A stretch of DNA of 64,000 nucleotides from Sphaerolaimus hirsutus (Eukaryota > Nematoda > Chromadorea > Monhysterida > Sphaerolaimidae), in the NCBI GenBank assembly GCA_964036195.1, contig OZ038456.1, positions 13,082,001 through 13,146,000 on the forward strand, read 5' to 3'. Within the stretch, counting starts at the first letter, position 1; every line of letters starts with the position of its first letter. This document shows positions 1 to 11,394 of this stretch, piece by piece. The translations under genes were made by a program, and so were the position numbers. The notes beneath the pieces were generated by a model that was not told where the DNA came from, made no database searches, and was given only the letters and a program-made list of their open reading frames with translations.

Positions 1-70
1 CAGAAGTTTGTTTTCATGCCACATTTGATGCAAATTTTGCAAGTGATTATGATCAGTTGATATTTTGCAG

Positions 71-205
71 ACAAAGTCACTTAATGACAAATCCAAACAG
101 AAGACAAAAATGTTTGATTATGAAAGTAGCAGTGAATCTATGTCACAAATTGAGAATGCCAGTGGTGTGAAGGATGAAAATGGAGCTGATGACTTTTGGG
201 ATTGA
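71..205 (+). CDS. Terminal coding exon of an unidentified gene entering from the left
   Basis: The exon follows a convincing acceptor (TATTTTGCAG, 61-70). It reads in one frame for 44 codons to TGA at 203-205 and ends in the acidic sequence ENGADDFWD. The peptide is hydrophilic and rich in Lys, Ser and acidic residues, with no domain I recognise. Bases 1-70 contain stops in this frame, so they are read as intron. The frame is too short for a length-filtered ORF list and is inferred from the acceptor, the peptide composition and the poly(A) signal 140 bases downstream. The upstream exons lie outside the window and the function is unknown. Confidence 0.55.
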   Translation, partial: TKSLNDKSKQKTKMFDYESSSESMSQIENASGVKDENGADDFWD

Positions 206-346
206 ATATTTGTTTATTGATCATGACTTTTATGACTCATGCATTCATCATTGTGGTTGAATAATTGACAAGCCGCTGGTTCTATCTGTATGCTGTATTT
301 ATATCAAAATTGTAATTGGTGGCTGATGATGGCTATTAACTTCCAT

Positions 347-352
347 AATAAA
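347..352 (+). promoter_or_regulatory. Poly(A) signal AATAAA for the gene ending at 205
   Basis: A canonical AATAAA lies 142 bases after the stop codon, in AT-rich sequence suited to a short 3' UTR. No other gene on this strand is close enough to use it. Confidence 0.45.
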
Positions 353-1024
353 AATGTTTATCATAAAAATGACAATAAAAAACATATACTGTCATCTGCT
401 GAACAATACATAAAATTGTGTCAATGCATTGATATGATGAAGAAACCTTTACATTTCAATTAGCTTTAGCATAAATACCTAGGTCAACATACCTCATTAC
501 AAAATTTTTACCAACTTGAAGTGTATCTAGTGAATAGTGTGCTGTACTCAGCAAAAAGTGGCTAAGATGGCTGTTCAAATGATTGCTTCTTTTGTGGCAG
601 TGTACTGTAATTGGCAAAACAAGGTTTAAACAAGACTTTTTGTGACTAACACTGAAATTTTTATTTTTCAAGACCATTACTTAGACAGACTTGAGTATGT
701 TGAGAATGGCCCCCCACACTAGTTGAAAATGTCACCCAATCTGAACTGGTTCCGATCCCAATTTAAAGCTTGCTGATAAGTAACACTACAAATTATTGTG
801 TACACCTCATGCTGGCTTTTTATTTACATTGCACATTCCACAATATGTTTTTTAACACGGCAGTTTCATTTGCAACATGATTCAACACTATCATTTGAAT
901 TCCATTCAACGATAGTTAAAAACAGAAATTCAACACAGAAACTCATTGAGTACAACCTAAGTAACAAAATGTAACCTAAGTAATACCTCAAAACACAACC
1001 TAAGTAACAAAATGGCACCTGGGC
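353..1024. other. No gene seen; fragment of a short repeat near 700-790
   Basis: The open frames here are AT-rich and look random. Around 705-790, ACACTAGTTGAAAATGTCAC and the following CTGAACTGGTTCCGAT resemble one arm of the hairpin repeat at 12174-12345, so this is probably a decayed copy. Confidence 0.3.
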
Positions 1025-1186
1025 CAGTTCCGCAAAATGAGAAGTGAGAAGTGAAATGGCAAATGCGAAGTGAAATGGCAAGTGAATTGGCAAAAGCGAA
1101 GTAAATAAAAATAAAATGTAAATTCTCATCGCTTTTGCCATTTCACTTACCAATTCACTTGCCGTTTCACTTTGCATGCACTTGCA
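1025..1186. repeat. Fragment of the CAGTTCCGCAAG / AAGTGAAATGG repeat family
   Basis: It starts with CAGTTCCGCAAAATGAGAAG and continues with alternating GCGAAGTGAAATGGC motifs. An opposed arm (GCTTTTGCCATTTCACTT) makes it a hairpin. The same terminus recurs at 9356, 10598, 34500, 36437 and 50311. This copy lacks a clear matching right terminus. Confidence 0.5.
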
Positions 1187-2742
1187 CCCACCAGCTCACT
1201 CCAGAGTTGAGGGCTCGCCCCAAAGCTGTCGAAAGCATAACCCGGTCACTTGTAAGGTTTTATTTACAACTATATAGGTCAAAAGATGAGTTAGTCAAGT
1301 GAAAACAGTTGAGTAAAATGTCATCCAAATTGCCAAATGACTTTAATTTAACATTTTGCGTGACTGTTTAGATTTTTCAACACACCTTACAGCCTACAGG
1401 GTCCCTAGACAAAAACGCATAAACAAATTTGTAGTGACAAAACCACTGTTTTGGCATTGAATCACTGTAAATATTTGGGTAAAAACTTGCATTTTATTAA
1501 AAAAACTTGAGTTTATACAAAAAAACACACAAACAAAAACAGAGTTACTAAATAAAAATTCTTGAAAAAAACTCAACACACAATTCATTTTCGAAAAACT
1601 CAAAACACAGAAAGTGTTTTTTATTGGATAACTTACCCATCGTTGATGCAATTCATCAGTTCGCTTTAATTGGGATTTGATTGAACAAGTTGACATTTTG
1701 TGTCATTGTCAACTAGTGTGTGTAAAAATAACTGTGGTGTAGTATTCACTACTTACTGTAGGTACTGGGGGAAGTACAAATTTGCCTTAAGTAAAAACTA
1801 TTAATTTAGCAGCACAAAGGGAGAATCCACTTAGCAAATTGGGCCTAACAATTTGTCAAGGACATCCTGTTGGAAGTTTCAGAGTTCTACATAAAGTTGG
1901 CAAGCTTCAAAATCACGCCAAAAAACTACTTAAAGCATTCAATAAATTAAACATAAATTTCAATTGAACATGAAATAAATGATAAATAAATAGTCACTCT
2001 ATTATAGCCTACTTAGAAATAACTCCATACAATGATTAAACTGCTCTTATAATTGGAAAAATAGAATTTTCAGGGATAAATAGAATAAACTCATCTTAAA
2101 AAATTTATAACATGTGATAGGATAACTTTTGGCAAAAATGATTGTTACTATGCAATCGAGCGTGAAATTTAGGATATATTTGATATAAGAAACTTTTCTA
2201 TTTGAAGTTATCAATTTGACACCTTTACAGATGGGAACTCAACACCTAATAAAGGAACTAATGCCAAATAAATGGAGAAAATGCAACTGTTGAACCAGCT
2301 AGCTACTTTATGAAACTGGGATAATAATGCAGCTGTGCTTTATAGAAAATGGTTGGGCCTTAGCACAGAGCCTAAAAATGAACAAATGTTGGATAAATAT
2401 TGTGACTTGAATTGTGGAGTGCAATGCAAACTTAATATAAATTTAATTAAGAAATAAATAAAGTTTGAGTGGCTTAATAATGGCTACAGATAAACATATA
2501 AACCTATATATTTTCTTGATCAGCGGAAAATTGTGAGTTGAATGAACCTAATATTGAATTCATAAGCCAAACTTAAACATTTTTGACTTTTTAATCTAAA
2601 ATTTCTCAATAAACCTTCAGAAAACATGAAAACTTATAAAATACATAAAACTCAAACACAAAACAATACTGGGTTCCCTGAACACCCAGAAATACTTGTG
2701 GGAGATGTCCTGACCATTTCAATAGATTACCAATGGTCAGCA
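1187..2742. other. Gene-free AT-rich stretch
   Basis: I see no coding exon, RNA gene or recognisable transposon end on either strand. The open frames are AT-rich, low-complexity translations. Confidence 0.4.
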
Positions 2743-3052
2743 CAACGTTTCTTGTGTCCAAAGCTCATGAGTTTATTTTAATCATACTGGGAGTTATGAT
2801 TTTTAGCACAATTTTTTCAATTATGCGCTGTAAGTTGCGTAAAATTAAAAAAAATTTGCACCAAAATTCATAACTTCTAGTACAAAAAAAATAAACTGAT
2901 GAGCTTTGGACACAAGCAACATCTGCATGTGCGCTTTCTTTGACTGCAATTACAACTCCATATTTTAATCCATTCACCTGTAATTAATTTTACACCTAAA
3001 AATCAATTTTATGCCTGGTCAATTTTACGCCCGAGCTGTAATCGCAGCATAA
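2743..3052. mobile_element. 5'-truncated MITE related to the TAA-flanked element at 25961-26369
   Basis: The block from TTCTTGTGTCCAAAGCTCAT through GAGCTGTAATCGCAGCA matches the interior and right terminus of the 25961-26369 element. It is followed by TAA, as that copy is. The left terminal inverted repeat is missing. Confidence 0.55.
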
Positions 3053-4139
3053 GCGCGCAATTTCACATGCACATCACGTGTTGGTGGTTTTCATTAGTTT
3101 TGAGGCATGTTTAGTGTAAAAGATTCCATTTGTTAGTGCTATTGTGTCGTAATGAGCCACGATATGTTAGTGTAGTATATAATATACAGCCAATGTCCCC
3201 CACATAATTCTACCATATGAAACATTACTGTCACTGTATTAGCCTTCTCTAATAACCTTATTTGAGCACAATTCCATGCCCAACTTCACTTGAAGTAACG
3301 AATGTTCGACAAAAGACGATATATGGGGAGTTCCATTCAAAAATTCACAAGCGCCAAATCCAGAAAAAATCGAGTTAAGCGTGGATTTGACCTCCACGTA
3401 TAGTTTTTCACATTTTAGAAAAAAAATCAGCGTTATAGTCCATTTCGTTCCCGAGATACAGTGGTACCATTTTTCAGAAAAATCACAATTTTCACATCGA
3501 AAGTGCACATATCCATCTCAGATCCACTATGAAAAACAGGACTTTCATTTCGTAAGTGCACATATCCATCTCGGACCACCAGAGTTTCATTTCATAAGTG
3601 CACATATCCAAAAAATAGTTTCATTTCCAAAAATGCACGCGTGCTTCGGCACGGCCGCGAAGAGCTGGCCGGAATTCCCATACAAAAAAAGTTTCATTTC
3701 CAAAAATGCATACGTGGATTTCCAAATTTGTTTTGCACTATAAATCAACTATGCGTGCATATATTGATCTGAAAATTTAGGTAGAGGTACTTTTAGACAC
3801 GGGCTTTGCAGTGATGTGATTCGTTTTATCTTACGATGCACCGTTAAGAAGTTATCAATCAATTAATTTCAAATGTTCAGATTTGTTCCCAATTTTGGGT
3901 GACTTACAAAATCTCACATAACTCCCTAAATATTTCCTGGCCAACAAAATTTGTGATTACAAAAATTGTAGAGAAATGTCAGATCTATCTGAAAAGTGCG
4001 GGGCAAGCGTCGTCCCCCAAACATAGCGTCGTCGGGCCAGCGTCAAACTAAAAAAAGCGATTTTGAAAAATCGAAAAACTTGGATATATGCATTTTTAGA
4101 ATGAAACTCCCCATATGTCAGAGTCGACATAAAAATGGA
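3053..4139. other. No gene seen; short direct repeats at about 3480-3720
   Basis: Phrases built on AAGTGCACATATCC and GTTTCATTTC recur three or four times between 3480 and 3720, giving a weak local tandem structure. The 89- and 120-codon open frames across it come from this repetition and show no domain. Confidence 0.35.
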
Positions 4140-4141
4140 TA

Positions 4142-4714
4142 CCGTATTTCCTCAAAATACCCCCCCCCCCCCTTGAAATCCCCCCCCCAAATTCAGTGTA
4201 TACAGAACATAGATGACCAAAGCTGCGTTCTGTGATTAGCATTGGAAAAATTGCCAATCTTTAGAAAATATAATTAAATAAAATCCTAGAAAATCTCTCA
4301 AAAAGAAAAAATAATAAAATCTCTCTAGAAAATCGTGAAAAAATATATAAATATCAGAAAATCTTATATTTTCTGAGATTTTTAAATATAAATCTCCCAG
4401 AGATTTTTTCAATGCTATCTGTGATCCGGGAAAAGCAGAACACATGTTAAAACAATGACTAGGTATGTTATGTTACAACAGGGTTTATGCTTATTACGTA
4501 CTTATATTAGTCTATATAGTCTTATAACTGGTGGTTTTTGTTGCATTTTTCGACGTCTGTGTACGTTACAAACAGCGATTTAGTACTGGGATTTCAAAAA
4601 TTTCTGGCTATATAATAAACCACCCCTCGAAATACCCCCCTCATTTAACCCCCCTAAAAATTTCCACTCTGAAAAAATAAAGAACCCCCCAGGGGGTAAT
4701 TTGAGGAAATACGG
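4142..4714. mobile_element. TA-flanked MITE, CCGTATTTCCTC family
   Basis: The terminal inverted repeats are CCGTATTTCCTC at the left and the complement (GAGGAAATACGG) at the right, with TA directly outside both ends (4140-4141, 4715-4716). Runs of 8-10 C lie just inside the left end. The same termini occur at 18723, 24819, 32394, 36865 and 59090. A TA target duplication suggests Tc1/mariner-type mobilisation; no transposase is present. Confidence 0.7.
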
Positions 4715-4740
4715 TATTTTTGACAGAAATCACCACTTAG

Positions 4741-4815
4741 GTATACTCGGCAGACACGATACTCTACCAACAGATCGAAGTTATGTCTTCGGCTGGAGAC
4801 GGCCAGCCGAGAACT
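4741..4815. repeat. Fragment of the TATACTCGGCAGAC repeat family
   Basis: It begins GTATACTCGGCAGACACGAT and matches, in inverted orientation, the right part of the element at 36529-36723. Only this end is present. Confidence 0.5.
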
Positions 4816-5659
4816 TATGTCTCAAGGTTCGGCAAAAAGAAAATAAAAAAATAAAAAAATCTCCCTGTACGCAAACCGGCCGTATTATCTTAAAGTGCGC
4901 TGCGTTTTCTAAAGGCATAAAAATCGCGACATTTTCCGGAACTTATTAGCTACCATCTAAATCATTTTTATTCATATTTTTTAACAAAATTCACGGGCTA
5001 AACTAGCGTACAATGCGATATTGTCCTCGCAAATCGCTTGATGTGACGGGACGACGTCTCCCGCCATATCGTTGATTTGGTAGGACTTGGTTCGTAATTT
5101 AAAATAAAAACGATGCACACGAGTGTTATCCATTGCTGTGAGGCGCGTGCTATAGAAACGGTTCGTTTTTTTCCGTAATTTTCGTTTGATTTTTCGCATG
5201 GATGTTGCTTCGATGGCAAAACGATTTTTTACAACATGCTGGCTTAGTGTCGCTCCTTCAGAACTCGCTCACGCAACGTCTGCGACAAGTCAGTAACACT
5301 TGAATGGGTTTATAGTCGACCATTTTGCAGTGCGGACATGTCTCCTCATCTTTTTGGAACAGTGCCAATCTGGATCAGAATGTTCCCATGACAAAAGTGC
5401 AAGTGCTGAATCAGTGTTATTTTTTGCCGCTCCACACAGCAATTTTTAAAACAAGTTCGAATGTTTTTTGGCAAAGTATGAGTTCCGTATTTCTTCTAAT
5501 AGAAGAGCGCCGTTCTATGTTTTTTCATCAACCTCCAATAGAACAGCAGTTAAACAAGTTTAACATTCTAAAAATCGCTGTGTGTAGAGTGGCTTTCTTA
5601 ACTTTTTCCCTCTGGTGGTTGGAGCGATAGCAAATCGCTCCTCCGGAGAGATTAAACAA

Positions 5660-5897
5660 TTTGTTTTTGGGGCAGGGGGGGTCGCGGTGTTTCGATTTAT
5701 ACGCTTTTTTATGTGTAGAAGTGAGGGGGGGGGGCGTTCACGGGATTTTGATATATTGGCTTCTTCAGTGTGTAGAAGCGGGGAGGGGGGGGGTTCGCGG
5801 GGTTTTGATACATAGGCTTTTTCGATGTGTTAAACCGGGGGGGGGGGGGGGGGGTTCACGGGATTTCGATATATAGGCTTTTCCAATGTGTAAAATG
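5660..5897. repeat. Three to four tandem copies of an ~85-bp unit with poly-G tracts
   Basis: Each unit holds a G run of 7-18, then TTCACGGGATTTTGATATAT or a variant, then AGGCTTTTTC and ATGTGTAGAA. Related single units occur near 29610 and, inverted, near 14360. The length variation is in the G run. Confidence 0.65.
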
Positions 5898-6228
5898 TAA
5901 TAATCGCTAAAATTAGGGCTGAAAATATATATACAAGAGCCTAAATACAAAAAAAAACCCTGAAAATTGACAATAAGGCAAATGAAATAATGATTTTGAA
6001 GGTTAAAAAGTAAAAAGGTAATTAAAATAAGCAATTTGGGGCAAAATTTCCCAAATATCAGTCCGGATAGCTGAGCGATTAGGGGGGGGGGGTTCAGTGG
6101 ATAGTCGGACAAAAGATTTCCTGGGGATAGATAGATAGCTGGGCGATATGGGGGTGACCCCTGCACCCCACCTATTCGAGACCACTGCACTGAATTTCAA
6201 ACTTAACCATTAACTTCCTAATTTGGGC

Positions 6229-6675
6229 CAGGGACGTATCCAGGATTTTTGAGCGGGGGGGGGGCTGCTTGTTTACGGGGGCCGGCGAATGGGGGGGGCT
6301 CAGCCCCCCCCCCTAAAATTTTTCCCTATATAGGGACAGTAAGACGTTTTGGCGCTAGCGCCATACAAAGGAGCCACGCAATGGCGCTAATGGCGTTAGC
6401 ACCAGCGCCAGGAACCGCTTTATATGTATGTAAATATGCATACATATACAGCAAAATTCGCAAAAATGTGTTCTTTTCTAAGGATTTTGGTTTACATGGT
6501 GCCGATCCACTGAAAATACAATGCATGGGTAAGAAATTGCGCGCTTGCGCGCAAAAATTTTTAGCAACATCGAAAAATATTCAGGAAAAGTTGTATTTTC
6601 CGGGACTTTTTAAGTCTCACCCCGGGAAGAGGGGGGGCCGCAGCCCCCCCCGCCCCCCCCCTGGATACGTCCTTG
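6229..6675. mobile_element. hAT-type MITE, CAGGGACGTATCCAGG family, with 8-bp TSD
   Basis: The left end is CAGGGACGTATCCAGG and the right end is CCTGGATACGTCCTTG. Both are flanked by ATTTGGGC (6221-6228 and 6676-6683), an exact 8-bp duplication as expected for hAT transposition. Poly-G and poly-C blocks sit near the ends, with GCGCC-rich sequence inside. There is no transposase. A decayed relative lies at 8803-9032. Confidence 0.85.
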
Positions 6676-6814
6676 ATTTGGGCCAACATTTTCAATTTGT
6701 GACTTAAGCACAGCTGTGAATGGTTGCTTCAACAAGACATACTAAGGACATCAAAACAAGATTTTTTCACTGATATAAACAAATATAGTGGCATTTAACA
6801 TTATGGGATCTCAC

Positions 6815-7219
6815 TAGGGATGGCCGAAAAGGTTTTTTTTTCAACGAGCTGTTTGAATAAACATTTTTCAAAAGTTTAAAAAATAAAAACCCGCATTTTT
6901 TTCCAAAACCTCCCAGATATGGGTATGAGTCTACAGACAGATACAGTTATGTCAATCAGGAGACCGTACTTTGTGACGTTATATATAGCCATAAAATGGC
7001 TGTGGGTTCATGGGTAGCATTATAAATGATGATTTCTGACAAAAATACCCACTTTTATATTGACCCGTCTTGTACATGGCCGTCGAATGTTTGCCACTCA
7101 AGTGAATACCCATATGGAATAGTGCTTAAATAAGGTTATAGAGGAAGGATAATACATTGACAGTGATTATTCACACTGTAGAAGTCCCCTGAAGAAGAAA
7201 AACCCCCTGCCCATCCCTA
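6815..7219. mobile_element. hAT-type MITE, TAGGGATGGCC family, with 8-bp TSD
   Basis: It starts TAGGGATGGCCGAAAAGG and ends CCATCCCTA. GATCTCAC duplicates exactly at 6807-6814 and 7220-7227. Family members at 8067-8720, 11824-12584 and 16960-17103 share the interior phrase CTCCCAGATATGG. Confidence 0.85.
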
Positions 7220-7345
7220 GATCTCACTATCACAATTATAACAGAATAAATCAATATCACCAAACTTATAAATATATATTATGGGATCTCACTATCACAA
7301 GTATAACAGAGTAAATCAATATCACCAAACATAAATATATATCAC
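7220..7345. repeat. Direct duplication of a ~60-bp segment
   Basis: GGGATCTCACTATCACAA and the following TATAACAG..AAATCAATATCACC occur twice in tandem. The hAT element ending at 7219 landed in this sequence. Confidence 0.6.
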
Positions 7346-7428
7346 CAAACCAAACATATTCATCAAGCAGACTGCAAGCATCACACATGTTATCACTAAA
7401 TTTTTGTTAAGTTATCTCATTGTTAAAG

Positions 7429-7932
7429 TAGGGTTCAAATGGGGTTAACTTACAGGATCTGGTTCAGGATTTTTTTAGCCAAAAAATTTGAAAAAAAGTA
7501 ATTTTGCAAATGAACTAATGATTGTGAAGATAAAAATACCAAAACGGTGTGAAGATGGGACATTTTGTGCAAAAATTATAGTAACATTTCCCAAAAATCA
7601 TTCCAGATGGTTACATAGATCAGTAATTGGGGAGGGGGGGTCAGGGAATGGTAGCCAAATATTTTTTACTTGGGAGCGATATATAGCTGGGCGATTGGGG
7701 CGGGGGGTTCCCCCATCCCAACCCACAGGATCAGGATTTTCAGGTTCAGTAGTGCAATTTTGCATTTCTTAGATATCAATAGGGATTTTGGCCACATTTT
7801 TGGATGTTTTGTTTCTCTTAGGATCTTCACATTTCGGGATCAACATTGGGATTGTGGCCTATAGATTGAGAATGTTACAGTCTTAAAAACACCATGATTC
7901 AGGATCGGGATGAGGATCCCATTTGAACCCTA
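7429..7932. mobile_element. Diverged hAT-like MITE with TAGGGTTCAAATGGG termini
   Basis: TAGGGTTCAAATGGG at the left and its complement at 7918-7932 match the termini of the 809-bp GGGACC family with one change. The interior carries decayed GGATC/GGGATC motifs. The flanks (TGTTAAAG versus CATTCAAT) no longer match. Confidence 0.55.
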
Positions 7933-8066
7933 CATTCAATTCATGCATTGTACAAAAACACTAATATCTTTCACTATATTTGGATAAATGGACACAATCA
8001 CAGTCATTTCTATTTTTTTACATAATTAGCAGCTGGTCCTAATTTTTCACCTTAATGAGTTGAAAC

Positions 8067-8720
8067 TAGGGATGGCTGAGAAAGTTTTTTTTTTCAAAAA
8101 CAGGATTTTTAAAAATGAAACCGTTTTTTCAATAATGGTTTTATTTTAAAATAAAACCGTTTTTTCCAAAAGCTCCCAGATATGGTCATGATTCAACATA
8201 TACAGGTAAATCAGACAGGTGACAGTACTTTGTGATGTTATATATAGCCATAGACTGTAGAGTCATGGGACAGCATTATAAGTGGTGATTTCTGGCAAAA
8301 ATATCCATTTTATGTTGACTTATTACCTATATCGGCTTTTGTCGAATGTTTGTGACTTCAAGTGAAGGTGGCCATGGAAAAGTGCTGCAATAAGGTCATA
8401 AGAGCAGGCTAACGCATTGGCAGTGGTAACACATTGGCTGTATATTATGTACTGCACTAGCATATCGTGACTACACTAGCATATTATGACAAAATAGTGC
8501 AAAAAATGGAAGCTTTTTACACTAAAAATGCCTCAAAACCAATGAAAACCACCACAAATAGTCAAGTGCGGGTGAATTTGCATGCTTGCGCGCCAAAAAA
8601 TTTAAAATACCTAGTGCTAAGTACTAAAAATTTTAGCCTAGGTTCTTTTTTAAAAACAACGGTTTCGATGGTTGTTTTTTATTTGAAAAAACCTTTGAAA
8701 AACCCCTTCAGCCATCCTTA
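8067..8720. mobile_element. hAT-type MITE, TAGGGATGGCT family, with 8-bp TSD
   Basis: Left end TAGGGATGGCTGAG, right end CAGCCATCCTTA. GTTGAAAC flanks both sides exactly (8059-8066, 8721-8728). The central part is related to 6815-7219. Confidence 0.85.
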
Positions 8721-8802
8721 GTTGAAACATAAGATTACGTGCATGTAAAGTTAGATATTCATGCTAAACGCAAATTTTCAGTTTACACGTGCACCAAGGA
8801 CT

Positions 8803-9032
8803 AGAGACGTATCCAGGCTTTTTGAGCGGGTGGGGGGCTGTTTGTTTCCGGAGCCCGGCGAACAGGGGGGCTAAAAGTTTGCCTTCAATGTGGCAGAATG
8901 ACGCCATGGCACTAGCGCCATTCGTAGGCGCCTAGCCATAACGCCATCACTGTGAAAGTAAAATTTAAGTGGGGGGGGGCTGAGACAAGCATACCACCGC
9001 CCGCTCAAAAATCCTGGACACGTCCCTGATCT
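8803..9032. mobile_element. Decayed member of the CAGGGACGTATCCAGG hAT family
   Basis: GACGTATCCAGGCTTTTTGAGCGGG at the left faces CCCGCTCAAAAATCCTGGAC and CGTCCCTG at the right. No matching flanks are visible. It lies directly downstream of the last R2 exon on the minus strand. Confidence 0.55.
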
Positions 9033-9078
9033 GCAGTATATGATACATTCACCTACAAATTTCGGCGCTGCAAAAACC

Positions 9079-9225
9079 AAAGTCAGTTGCTAAATTGAAC
9101 ACACGCTGGTCGGATGAATTCATCACGCCACATTTTTGATTCATGCCAACGTTTTTCGCGGTAAAATTGGTCTTGCCTTCCAGCGAGATCTCCTCCACGA
9201 AGTAGAATGGGTTCTCCTTGAATAA
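9079..9225 (-). pseudogene. R2 last exon (C-terminal part)
   Basis: The acceptor TTTCTTTACAG precedes it on the minus strand. The peptide contains KENPFYFVEEISLEGKTNF and reaches NLATDF, matching the usual R2 C-terminus (..DADF). There the normal stop is replaced, and the frame runs on for about 11 codons to a TGA. Confidence 0.8.
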
Positions 9226-9355
9226 CTGTAAAGAAAGCAGTGGAATGAACATTGAAGGATGGGCGAAACAAGTGGCAATTTACTGCAAAACAAATTGAAT
9301 GAAACGCCCTGTTCCCCATGAAAGTCAGAATCTAGGAGACTCCTACTCCAGGAGC

Positions 9356-10598
9356 CAGTTCCGCAAGTGGAGAAGTGAAAAGCAAAGTGAAATGAAAAGT
9401 TAAAAGCGAAGTGAAATGAGAAGTGAAAAGCGAAGTAAAAATGAAAAAATAAAAAGGTAAAGTTCTGTCTTAGACAGTGTTGCTTCTGACAACGCTTACG
9501 ATGATTTAGTGGGAAATGTGCCGATTTTCGCTTCCATCGCAACTAGGGTTCAAACGGGACCAGTTTTTCGGACCGGGACCGGGACCGGGACCAGAAATTT
9601 TTCTTATCGGGACCGGGACCGGGACCGGGACTAGGTGGTCGGGACCGGGACCGGGACCGGGACTGGCATTTTTCAATTGTCGGGACCGGGACCGGGACCG
9701 GGACTGGGGCACCCGGACCGGGACCAGGATTTGCCGAACCAGGTACCAGGACCACAGCCCCCTTTTGAGCCCTATCGGGACCGATAACCATTTGAATGCA
9801 TATTTTCAGAAGTTTCATACGATTTTCACACTTCATTCAATCAAAATTGTCATCAAAAATATAATAAAAGTCACAAAATTCAATTGAGTCACAAAAAATG
9901 ACATAATGCACGAAAATTATGACAGTGAGTATTGATACATAAGCTGGCGCAGTGCTTTCTGAAGGAAAATAAATTTTTCAGCCTTCTCTGATGTCGAACA
10001 TGAATGAGAATGTTTGGAACTCACCAAAAAAACGTCAAAAATTCGTCATCGGAATGAGAATGCGCCGACTGGCGCGAATTTTTTCGAATTTTACAAGTAT
10101 TTAAAAGGCAAAATTTGTATCCAGTCCGGTCAATTTTTCTTATCGGGACCGCTGAAAAATTCCGGGACCGGGACCGGGACCTGGACTGGGTGGTCGGGAC
10201 CGGGACCGGGACCGGGACTGGCCTTTTCCAATTGTCGGGACCGGGACCGGGACCGGGACTGGGGTGTCGGGACCGGGACCGGGACCGGGACCGCCCCAGT
10301 CCCGACTTTTTGCCGAACCATGTACCGGGACCGCGGTCCCGTTTGAACCCTAATCGCAACTTAGGAATTGAAACTTAAAACCTATTCAAAAACCTCCACG
10401 CCAAAATTTTACTTCGCTTTTCACTTCCCATTTCACTTCTTACTTACCATTTCACTTCTTACTTACCATTTCACTTCTCATTTCACTTCCAATTTCACTT
10501 CCCATTACACTTCTCACTTTCCATTTCAGTTCCCATTTCACTTCTTACTTACCATTTCACGTCTCACTTCCCATTTCACTTCTCCACTTGCGGAACTG
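9356..10598. mobile_element. AAGTGAAAT-repeat element hosting an 809-bp hAT MITE
   Basis: Both ends carry CAGTTCCGCAAGTGGAGAAG in inverted orientation, followed inward by many AAGTGAAATG / CATTTCACTT units. The 809-bp hAT copy (9544-10352) sits in the middle. I could not find a convincing target duplication. The element lies in the last R2 intron. Confidence 0.7.
9544..10352. mobile_element. 809-bp hAT MITE, GGGACC family, copy A
   Basis: Termini are TAGGGTTCAAACGGGACC and its inverted counterpart. ATCGCAAC is an exact 8-bp duplication (9536-9543, 10353-10360). Two arrays of GGGACC units (about 9567-9725 and 10145-10300) flank a ~370-bp AT-rich core. The length equals that of copy B at 30146-30954, which is the reverse complement and looks identical wherever I compared. 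Open frames of Pro-Gly, Ser-Arg or Asp-Arg repeats are by-products of the hexamer. Confidence 0.92.
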
Positions 10599-10681
10599 TC
10601 ACCTGAATAGTTATATTTATGACTGTGGTTTTTACAGTGGTTATCATTTGATATAGATTTTATTTTCTTTGATAAATACCA

Positions 10682-11065
10682 CTAGGGTTGGAAAAAATCG
10701 ATTTTTTTAATCGAATCTAAAAAATTAATCGTCGTGAGACCTCAATTTTTTTAAATAAAAATTGCTGGGGTCAAAATTAGTCCCATTTCTCTCAAAAATC
10801 ACCTCTGATGGTAATAAAAGACATGATAAAACACAGCAAAACAATGTATACTCCCCCCAATGATTCACAGCCTACCTTAAATGCTTAAAAGCACACAGAA
10901 ATGGGTGATACACCACCAAATTGCTTGTAAAAGCCATGAAATAAGCAACTGGTGAATTGTTTGCATGAAACTGCGTGCATGCGCGCAAAAGTTTTGCATT
11001 TTACCTAGTGCATAAGTGCCCAAAAAATTTTCCCCAGCAATTTTTTTAAAAAAATTGGTGCAGGG
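10682..11065. mobile_element. hAT-like end (TAGGGTTGGAAA), right end not located
   Basis: It starts TAGGGTTGGAAAAAATCGAT and continues in poly-T/poly-A-rich sequence to about 11065. Terminus and composition resemble the other TAGGG families, but I cannot pair it with a right end or TSD. Confidence 0.35.
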
Positions 11066-11112
11066 GCTGCGATTGAAAAAATGCTAAACCACAGAGCGCA
11101 TCCTGCACACAC

Positions 11113-11326
11113 CTTTGAGCAGTCCAACTCAACCAGAAGCCTGTCAGCACAAAACTCGATATGCTGGGCCATGAGCCTGCAGTTCATGCCGATCATGTCG
11201 CAGGGTAACGCGTCGGTAAAAAACTCTTGCTCAATGGCCACCGCGTCGGTGATAATCCTGTGCACGCGCTGCTCGCTGCATTCGTTCACCAGGTGGTTGA
11301 AAAGAAGACACGTGAAGCCGCAGACC
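11113..11326 (-). pseudogene. R2 internal exon with frameshift near its start
   Basis: It is bounded by acceptor TTTACGCAG and donor AAG/GTGTGT on the minus strand. The peptide [34 protein letters not shown] is clearly R2. The first bases encode GL in one frame and CGFTCLL in another. Compared with the family pattern GLHC.F.CL, about 5 bases are missing, which breaks the frame. Confidence 0.85.
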
Positions 11327-11394
11327 CTGCGTAAATACTGAGCTATTGAGCGTAAATACAAAATACTGAGCGTAATGAGAGATTTTTAGCAAAA

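Noticed and set aside
4981..5219. Two overlapping 72-73-codon minus-strand frames, Lys/Arg-rich
   Set aside because: No domain or splice context; two frames open over the same bases suggests chance.
9506..10378. Long open frames of PGPGPG, SRSRSR, DRDRDR and TGTGTG repeats on both strands (also at 30111-31103)
   Set aside because: They are translations of the GGGACC hexamer arrays of the 809-bp hAT element, open in all frames because the unit has no stop codon. No start context or domain.
9356..10598. CRISPR-like regular repeats (GTGAAATGAGAA, GGGACC)
   Set aside because: Units are 6-12 bp without unique spacers, lie inside TSD-flanked transposons, and the genome is clearly eukaryotic.
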